Assembly: GCA_023228765.1 (NCBI GenBank)
Contig: JALOAM010000119.1
Coordinates: forward strand, 1-9,683
Length of the DNA: 9,683 bases
Direction: 5' to 3'
Source of the DNA: Dehalococcoidia bacterium
Lineage (GTDB): Bacteria > Chloroflexota > Dehalococcoidia > UBA2979
Under the pieces are notes generated by a model that searched no databases, was not told the DNA's origin, and worked only from the letters and a program-made list of their open reading frames with translations. Shown in pieces: positions 5,453 through 9,683 of this stretch. The position numbers were made by a program, and so were the translations under genes. Each line of letters begins with the position of its first letter. The stretch's first letter is position 1.

Positions 5453-6498
5453 CCTCCACCGCATCCGCCCCCCTCACCGCGCAGGGCCGCCGGCCCGGAC
5501 GCTCCTGGGAACACCAGCACGTCCTGGACCTGGATGACTTCTCGGTCGGTGAGATCGAGACCGTCCTCAACCTGGCGGACCGGATGCGCGAGGTCCTCGA
5601 CCGGCGTATCGCACGAGTGCCGGCGCTCCGCGGGTACACGGTGGTGAACCTGTTCTACGAGCCCTCCACCCGCACGCGCGCCTCCTTCGAGCTCGCGGGC
5701 AAGGTGCTGGGCGCGGACGTGATCAGCGTCACCGCGAACACCTCCTCGGTGGTCAAGGGCGAGAGCCTCATCGACACCGTGCGGACGCTGAGGGCGATGC
5801 GCGCGGACGCGATCGTGATGCGCCACAGCATCGCCGGCGCGCCCTACCTCGCCGCGACGAACACGGACGCTTCGATCATCAACGCCGGCGACGGGGCGCA
5901 CGCCCACCCCACGCAGGCGCTCCTGGACCTGTACACCATCAAGAGCCGCCTCGGCTCCATCGCCGGGAAGCGCGTGGTGATGGTGGGTGACATCAGCCAC
6001 TCTCGCGTCGCGCGTTCCGACATGTGGGGGCTGACGGCGATGGGCGCGGAGGTCGTCCTCTGCGGCCCGCCCACACTGCTGCCTCGCGGCCTCCGAGCGC
6101 AGGACCGGCCGGCACACGCCGAGTCCGCCCTGCCGAACGTGACGATCGAGACAGACATCGATCGCGCGATCGAGGGCGCCGACGTCGTGATGGCGCTCCG
6201 ACTCCAGAGCGAGCGCCAGCAGCGAGGCCTCCTGCCCTCCCTCCACGAGTACGCACAGCTCTACCAGGTGACGGCACAGCGCCTTGCGAAGGCGAAGCCG
6301 GACCATGTGCTCATGCACCCCGGCCCGAAGAACGAGGGCATCGAGATCGCAGGAGCGGTCGCGGCGGGCCAGCACTCGATTATCGAGGAGCAGGTGACGA
6401 ACGGCGTCGCCATCCGCATGGCGCTGCTCTACCTGCTCTCCGGCCGCACGGACCTCCCCGGCGACGGGGGTTCAGTGACCAGCGAGGCACGCGCGTGA
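5449..6498 (+). CDS. pyrB: Aspartate carbamoyltransferase catalytic chain
   Basis: A 349-residue cytosolic enzyme that condenses carbamoyl phosphate with L-aspartate to N-carbamoyl-aspartate, the committed step of UMP synthesis. The carbamoyl-phosphate loop FYEPSTRTRASFE (69-81, STRTR 73-77) is intact, with SVVKGES (100-106, Lys103), HPTQALLDLYTI (153-164), and the aspartate-binding MALRLQSERQ (248-257) followed by HPGPKNEGIEI (290-300). A 20-residue Pro/Arg-rich N-terminal extension and a short C-terminal tail make it longer than the usual ~310. It starts ATG in a 4-nt overlap with pyrR and ends in a GTGA overlap with pyrC, indicating translational coupling. No pyrI regulatory subunit is visible, so control is probably by PyrR attenuation. 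Confidence 0.97.
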   Translation: MTSTASAPLTAQGRRPGRSWEHQHVLDLDDFSVGEIETVLNLADRMREVLDRRIARVPALRGYTVVNLFYEPSTRTRASFELAGKVLGADVISVTANTSSVVKGESLIDTVRTLRAMRADAIVMRHSIAGAPYLAATNTDASIINAGDGAHAHPTQALLDLYTIKSRLGSIAGKRVVMVGDISHSRVARSDMWGLTAMGAEVVLCGPPTLLPRGLRAQDRPAHAESALPNVTIETDIDRAIEGADVVMALRLQSERQQRGLLPSLHEYAQLYQVTAQRLAKAKPDHVLMHPGPKNEGIEIAGAVAAGQHSIIEEQVTNGVAIRMALLYLLSGRTDLPGDGGSVTSEARA

Positions 6499-7838
6499 CG
6501 ACCATCGCGATCCACAACGGGCACGTCATCGACCCCGCCCTGGGGCAGGACGGCATCGCCGATGTCGTCATCGTGGACGGCCGCATCGCACGCGTCGGCC
6601 CCGGCGAGGGTGACGCCGTGATCGACGCCGAGCGCATCGACGCCACGGGCCTCGTCGTCTCGCCCGGCTTCGTGGACCTCCACACCCACCTCCGCGAGCC
6701 GGGGTTCGAGGGCAAGGAGACGATCCGCACGGGCACCGAGGCAGGCGCGCGCGGCGGGTACACCACGGTCTGCGCGATGCCGAACACCATGCCTGCCCTC
6801 GATAGCCGCGCCGCGATCGAGTCCGTCCTCCGCGAAGCGGAGGCGTCCGCGCGGATCCGCGTGCTCCCGATCGGCGCGATCACCGTGGGGCGGCAGGGCA
6901 AAGAGCTCACGCCACAGGGCGAGCTACAGGCGGCGGGCGTCGTCGCGCTCTCCGACGATGGCGATGCCGTCGCCGACCCGAGCCTGATGCGGCACGCCCT
7001 CGAATACTCGACGCGCTTCAACCTCCCGATCGCGCAGCACTGCGAGGACCCGAGCCTCGTGCGCGACGGGCACATGCACGAGGGCTGGGTCGCCACCCGC
7101 CTCGGCCTCCGAGGACGCCCCGCGAGTGCCGAGGAGACGATGGTCGCGCGCGACATCGCCCTCGCGGAGCTGGTGGGGGCGCACCTGCACATCTGCCACG
7201 TCTCCACCGCCGGCTCGGTCGCGCTCATCGCCGCCGCCCGCGAGCGCGGGGCGCGCGTCACCGCAGAGGTCACCCCTCACCACCTGACCCTCACGCACGA
7301 GGAGGTCGCGTTCGCGGACGACTACGTGCACATCCGCTACAACACGAACGCGAAGGTGAATCCCCCCCTCCGCGAAGAGGCCGACCTGGAGGCCCTCGCG
7401 AACGCGCTGCGTGACGGCGTGATCGACGCCATCGCCACGGACCACGCCCCGCACGGAGTGAACGACAAGGCGATCGAGTTCGACCTCGCCGCCCCGGGGC
7501 TCACGATGCTGGAGACGGCGTTCGGTCTCAGCATGAGGCTGGTCCACGAGGGCCGACTGAGTTTGCCCACACTGATCGAACGCCTGACGATTGGCCCCGT
7601 CCGCACCTGGCGCCTGGACGAGATCCCCGGACTGCAGGGACTCGGCACACTGGCCCCGGGCGCCCTCGGCGACGTCGCCATCCTCGACCCGGACGCGGAG
7701 TGGACCGTGGAGCCGGAGGCGTTCGCCTCCAAGGGGAAGAACACGCCGCTGGGCGGCAAGACGCTGCGAGGACGGGTCGTGGCGACGATCGCCAACGGCC
7801 AGATCGTCCACGAGACGGAACGAATGGTTGCGCTCTAG
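6495..7838 (+). CDS. pyrC: Dihydroorotase (class I, Bacillus PyrC type)
   Basis: A 447-residue zinc amidohydrolase that cyclises N-carbamoyl-aspartate to dihydroorotate, the third step of the pathway. All metal and catalytic motifs are present: VDLHTHLREPG (60-70; His63, His65, Arg67), GGYTTVCAMPNTMPALDS (87-104), LSDDGDAV (152-159), QHCED (181-185; His182), HICHVST (232-238; His235), PHHLTLT (261-267), YNTNAKVNPPLR (282-293) and IATDHAPHG (313-321; Asp316). The intact HxH and Asp316 argue for an active enzyme, not the inactive pDHO paralogue. The start is GTG at 6495, overlapping the pyrB stop (GTGA), with GAGG (6484-6487) 7 nt upstream; the longer open frame upstream shadows pyrB. A 16-bp palindrome follows its stop. 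Confidence 0.97.
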   Translation: MTTIAIHNGHVIDPALGQDGIADVVIVDGRIARVGPGEGDAVIDAERIDATGLVVSPGFVDLHTHLREPGFEGKETIRTGTEAGARGGYTTVCAMPNTMPALDSRAAIESVLREAEASARIRVLPIGAITVGRQGKELTPQGELQAAGVVALSDDGDAVADPSLMRHALEYSTRFNLPIAQHCEDPSLVRDGHMHEGWVATRLGLRGRPASAEETMVARDIALAELVGAHLHICHVSTAGSVALIAAARERGARVTAEVTPHHLTLTHEEVAFADDYVHIRYNTNAKVNPPLREEADLEALANALRDGVIDAIATDHAPHGVNDKAIEFDLAAPGLTMLETAFGLSMRLVHEGRLSLPTLIERLTIGPVRTWRLDEIPGLQGLGTLAPGALGDVAILDPDAEWTVEPEAFASKGKNTPLGGKTLRGRVVATIANGQIVHETERMVAL

Positions 7839-7854
7839 CGCCAGCCGGCTGGCG
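7839..7854. repeat. 16-bp perfect palindrome between pyrC and carA
   Basis: CGCCAGCC-GGCTGGCG begins immediately after the pyrC TAG stop. As RNA it gives a 6-bp stem with a 4-nt loop; there is no T-run, so a read-through or mRNA-stability hairpin is more likely than a full terminator. As DNA it could be a protein-binding site. The rest of the 53-nt gap holds only the carA ribosome site. Confidence 0.6.
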
Positions 7855-7891
7855 GCGCCGGGGAGCGGGTACAGATCAGGGAAGGCAACGC

Positions 7892-9031
7892 GTGAGCTTG
7901 CTGAACGGAAGCAACAGGCCGCCGGCACGCCTCGTCCTGGCGGACGGACGGGTGTTCGAGGGCGTGGGCGTCGGCGCCGAGGGCCACGCCACGGGTGAGG
8001 TCGTATTCACCACCGCGATGACCGGCTACCAGGAGGCCCTCACCGACCCCTCGTTCCGCGGCCAGATCCTCTCGATGACGTTTCCGCTCCAGGGGAACTA
8101 CGGCACCAACCGCACCTCCGACGAGAGCGGCGAGGTGCAGGTGCGTGGCTTCGTCGTCCGGGAGATGACGGACCTACCCTCCCACTGGCAGTCAGTCCAG
8201 ACCCTCCACGAGTACCTCCAGCAGCGCGGGATCCCCGGCATCGCCGAGGTCGACACGCGCGCCCTCACCCGTCACCTCCGCTCGCGCGGCGTCGTCATGG
8301 GCACGATCACGCGCGACGAGACCCCGGAGGTCGCCCTCACGCGCCTGAACGGCGAGCCTGACTACGCGAGCATCGATTATGTCGCGTCCGTCTCGACGCC
8401 CACCGCCTACGACTTCGAGGACCCTCGTGTTGCGCTCGGCGCGTCGCCGGACGGCACGCCACCGCACGTGGTGGTGCTGGACCTGGGCGTGAAGCGCAAC
8501 ATCATGCGCATCCTGCGTGGCCGGGGCTGCACGGTGACCGCGGTGCCCCACGACACGGACGCTGAGACGATCCTGTCGCTCCGCCCGGACGGCGTCCTGC
8601 TCTCCCCCGGCCCTGGTGACCCCATGCTCCTCGACCACGTCGTGACCACCTCGAAGGGGCTCATCGGCAAGACGCCGGTCATGGGGATCTGTCTCGGGCA
8701 CCAGGTGATCGGACGGCTGTTCGGCGCTGACACCTTCAAGCTGAAGTTCGGGCACCGAGGTGCGAACCACCCGGTGCTGGACAACATCACCGGCCGCGTG
8801 CACATCACATCGCAGAACCACGGCTTCGCGGTGGACGGCGACCACCTCTCGCCCGCAATCGAGGTCGCCCAGGTGCACCTGAACGACGGCACCGTGGAGG
8901 GCCTGCGACACCGCGAGGAGCCCGTGTTCACCATCCAGTACCACTCGGAGGCCTCGCCCGGGCCGAACGACACCGAGTACCTGTTCGATCGGTTCCTCGA
9001 GTCTGTGCGATCCTTGCGCACCCCCGTCTGA
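7892..9031 (+). CDS. carA: Carbamoyl-phosphate synthase small (glutaminase) subunit
   Basis: A 379-residue subunit that hydrolyses glutamine and channels ammonia to CarB for carbamoyl-phosphate synthesis, feeding pyrimidine and arginine pathways. The N-terminal CPSase_sm_chain domain has GEVVFTTAMTGYQEALTDPS (35-54) and FPLQGNYGTN (64-73). The C-terminal class I glutamine amidotransferase domain has LLSPGPGDP (236-244), the nucleophile elbow GICLGHQ (265-271; Cys267), SQNHGFAVD (307-315), and YHSEASPGP (350-358), giving the triad Cys267-His351-Glu353. Length and spacing match E. coli CarA. The start is GTG at 7892 with GGGAAGG (7879-7885) 6 nt before; the open frame upstream shadows pyrC. No carB follows within the window, which is unusual. 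Confidence 0.97.
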   Translation: MSLLNGSNRPPARLVLADGRVFEGVGVGAEGHATGEVVFTTAMTGYQEALTDPSFRGQILSMTFPLQGNYGTNRTSDESGEVQVRGFVVREMTDLPSHWQSVQTLHEYLQQRGIPGIAEVDTRALTRHLRSRGVVMGTITRDETPEVALTRLNGEPDYASIDYVASVSTPTAYDFEDPRVALGASPDGTPPHVVVLDLGVKRNIMRILRGRGCTVTAVPHDTDAETILSLRPDGVLLSPGPGDPMLLDHVVTTSKGLIGKTPVMGICLGHQVIGRLFGADTFKLKFGHRGANHPVLDNITGRVHITSQNHGFAVDGDHLSPAIEVAQVHLNDGTVEGLRHREEPVFTIQYHSEASPGPNDTEYLFDRFLESVRSLRTPV

Positions 9032-9057
9032 GGGGGCCTGAGGGAGCTTGAGGGCGG
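9028..9057 (+). repeat. Three imperfect tandem decamers after carA
   Basis: CTGAGGGGGC (9028-9037), CTGAGGGAGC (9038-9047) and TTGAGGGCGG (9048-9057) repeat head to tail, the first unit containing the carA stop codon. The core TGAGGG is invariant. Purpose unknown; it could be simple slippage or a binding-site array. Confidence 0.5.
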
Positions 9058-9078
9058 CCACGGGGGCTGCCCCAGGCC
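9056..9078 (+). terminator. GC-rich hairpin downstream of carA, weak terminator candidate
   Basis: GGCC (9056-9059) can pair with GGCC (9075-9078) and an inner GGGG/CCCC stem closes around GCTG. No T-run follows. It may reduce read-through from the pyr operon into the acetyltransferase gene. Confidence 0.3.
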
Positions 9079-9081
9079 ACC

Positions 9082-9103
9082 GGATCCGAGGTACATCGGA
9101 TCC
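9082..9103. repeat. Perfect 8-bp inverted repeat before the GNAT gene
   Basis: GGATCCGA (9082-9089) is inverted as TCGGATCC (9096-9103) across a 6-nt spacer. The symmetry suits either an RNA hairpin or an operator for a dimeric regulator. It lies 52 nt upstream of the acetyltransferase start; no clear -35/-10 pair was found beside it. Confidence 0.5.
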
Positions 9104-9155
9104 ACGTAGAGCAACGGCGCGGCGCGCGCCCGACCGGAGATCCAGGAGGATTCCC

Positions 9156-9635
9156 ATGGCCGTCGATATCCGACGCGCAACGAAGGCAGATGCCGCGCAG
9201 ATCGCGGAGATCATCGCGGAGCTCCTCCAGGAGCCCACGCCCATCGCCTTCGCTCGCGCCCAGACCACCGAGGATGTCGAGCAGTGGATCGAGCGCCAGG
9301 GGGAGCAGGGCGCGATCTTCGTGGTGGGGGAGCGGGGCCGCATCATGGGCTTCGCGGCCGTGGACTTCAACTCCGCGGAACCCGACGCCGCCACCTTCGG
9401 GGCGTGGATCCGCGCGCAACACCGCCGGCAGGGACACGGCACCGCCCTGGCCGAGCACTCCCTCGCCTTCGCCCGCGCGAAGGGCTACCGCCGCATCAAG
9501 GCACGTCTGCCGCAGGACAACGATGCCGCGCTGTCCTACCTCTCCTCCATCGGCGCGCTCGTGCCGTTGTTCAACCCGGGCACCAGCTTCGAGCTGCCCA
9601 TCTACCAGGGCGGGGACGAGGGGGACGACGCATGA
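9156..9635 (+). CDS. GNAT family N-acetyltransferase
   Basis: A 159-residue cytosolic protein of the GNAT fold, transferring an acetyl group from acetyl-CoA to an unknown amine. It opens with the usual first strand and helix (VDIRRATKADAAQIAEII, 3-20). The acetyl-CoA pyrophosphate-binding motif A is visible as AQHRRQGHGTALAEHSL (87-103), with RRQGHG fitting Q/R-x-x-G-x-G/A. The C-terminal part (DNDAALSYLSSIGALV, 121-136) matches the motif-B region where asparagine and alanine are common. The ATG at 9156 is firm: AGGAGGA (9144-9150) lies 5 nt upstream. It follows carA after 124 nt of repeats and hairpins and overlaps the next gene by ATGA, so it may head its own unit with that gene. Confidence 0.88.
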   Translation: MAVDIRRATKADAAQIAEIIAELLQEPTPIAFARAQTTEDVEQWIERQGEQGAIFVVGERGRIMGFAAVDFNSAEPDAATFGAWIRAQHRRQGHGTALAEHSLAFARAKGYRRIKARLPQDNDAALSYLSSIGALVPLFNPGTSFELPIYQGGDEGDDA

Positions 9636-9683
9636 CCACGGACACGAACGCGATCTCCGAGGCCTACGCGGAGCAGCGCGAGC
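9632..9683 (+). CDS. Start of an unrecognised gene, cut by the window end
   Basis: An ATG at 9632 overlaps the GNAT stop (ATGA) and opens a frame of 17 codons to the window edge, reading MTTDTNAISEAYAEQRE. The 4-nt overlap is the same junction used within the pyr operon, so a real, translationally coupled gene is likely. The visible residues do not resemble CarB, which normally opens near a GSGPIVIGQ nucleotide-binding motif, nor PyrF or PyrD as I know them. Too little is present to assign a family. Confidence 0.6.
   Translation, partial: MTTDTNAISEAYAEQRE

Noticed and set aside
4768..6375. Long minus-strand ORF of 535 aa.
   Set aside because: A GC-rich shadow opposite pyrR and pyrB, both of which are full length with all motifs; the product is Arg/Ser-rich low complexity.
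6924..7928. Minus-strand ORF of 334 aa opposite pyrC.
   Set aside because: Shadow of the dihydroorotase gene; its composition follows the codon bias of the opposite strand.
8192..9442. Minus-strand ORF of 416 aa.
   Set aside because: Opposite carA and the GNAT gene, which carry intact active-site motifs; no recognisable domain on the minus strand.
1..9683. Mobile element, CRISPR array, defence or toxin-antitoxin system.
   Set aside because: No transposase, integrase, regularly spaced repeats or small paired toxin/antitoxin genes are visible; the tRNA is not followed by an integrase or a repeated tRNA 3' end.

Overview
The window comes from a high-GC bacterium (roughly 68-70% G+C by eye). 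Its genes are tightly packed, often with GTG starts and 4-nt start/stop overlaps. A PyrR-type pyrimidine operon, a PAC2 protein with an actinobacterial-style C-terminal tail, a DUF4395 membrane protein and a two-gene MacB/DevC-like exporter suggest a monoderm such as Chloroflexota or Actinomycetota. I lean towards Chloroflexota, because pyr control here looks like classical transcription attenuation with a T-rich terminator, but the sequence alone does not settle it. I see no mobile element, CRISPR array, integrase or obvious compositional island.

Left part (1-3515): a tRNA-Asn(GUU) with encoded CCA is followed by 254 nt with no supportable gene (127-380), then a DUF4395 membrane protein on the + strand. 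Converging on it is a minus-strand two-gene unit, an FtsX/MacB-type permease followed by its ABC ATPase. A TetR-family regulator is transcribed divergently from the permease, the usual arrangement for a locally controlled exporter. A pair of inverted 8-mers lies at the 5' end of the regulator gene.

Middle (3516-4919): a monocistronic PAC2-family gene has its own candidate promoter and a hairpin in its 5' leader. The pyr leader follows: a promoter (4651-4679), a PyrR-binding hairpin with the CNGNGA hexaloop (4690-4720), a candidate antiterminator pairing (4710-4720 with 4819-4829) and an intrinsic terminator (4818-4845). A possible 63-codon leader ORF (4728-4919) takes its Shine-Dalgarno from the PyrR-binding hairpin, reads through the terminator, and ends in a GTGA overlap with pyrR.

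Right part (4916-9683): pyrR-pyrB-pyrC-carA encodes the UMP-sensing regulator, aspartate transcarbamoylase, dihydroorotase and the glutaminase subunit of carbamoyl-phosphate synthetase. pyrR/pyrB and pyrB/pyrC overlap by 4 nt; carA follows after 53 nt. carB does not follow carA. Instead there is a spacer with small repeats and hairpins, then a GNAT acetyltransferase, then the first 17 codons of an unrecognised gene overlapping it by ATGA. The likely logic is that high UMP makes PyrR bind the leader hairpin, which prevents antitermination and stops transcription before pyrR. Most of the window is ordinary metabolism; the part most worth following up is the pyr leader.
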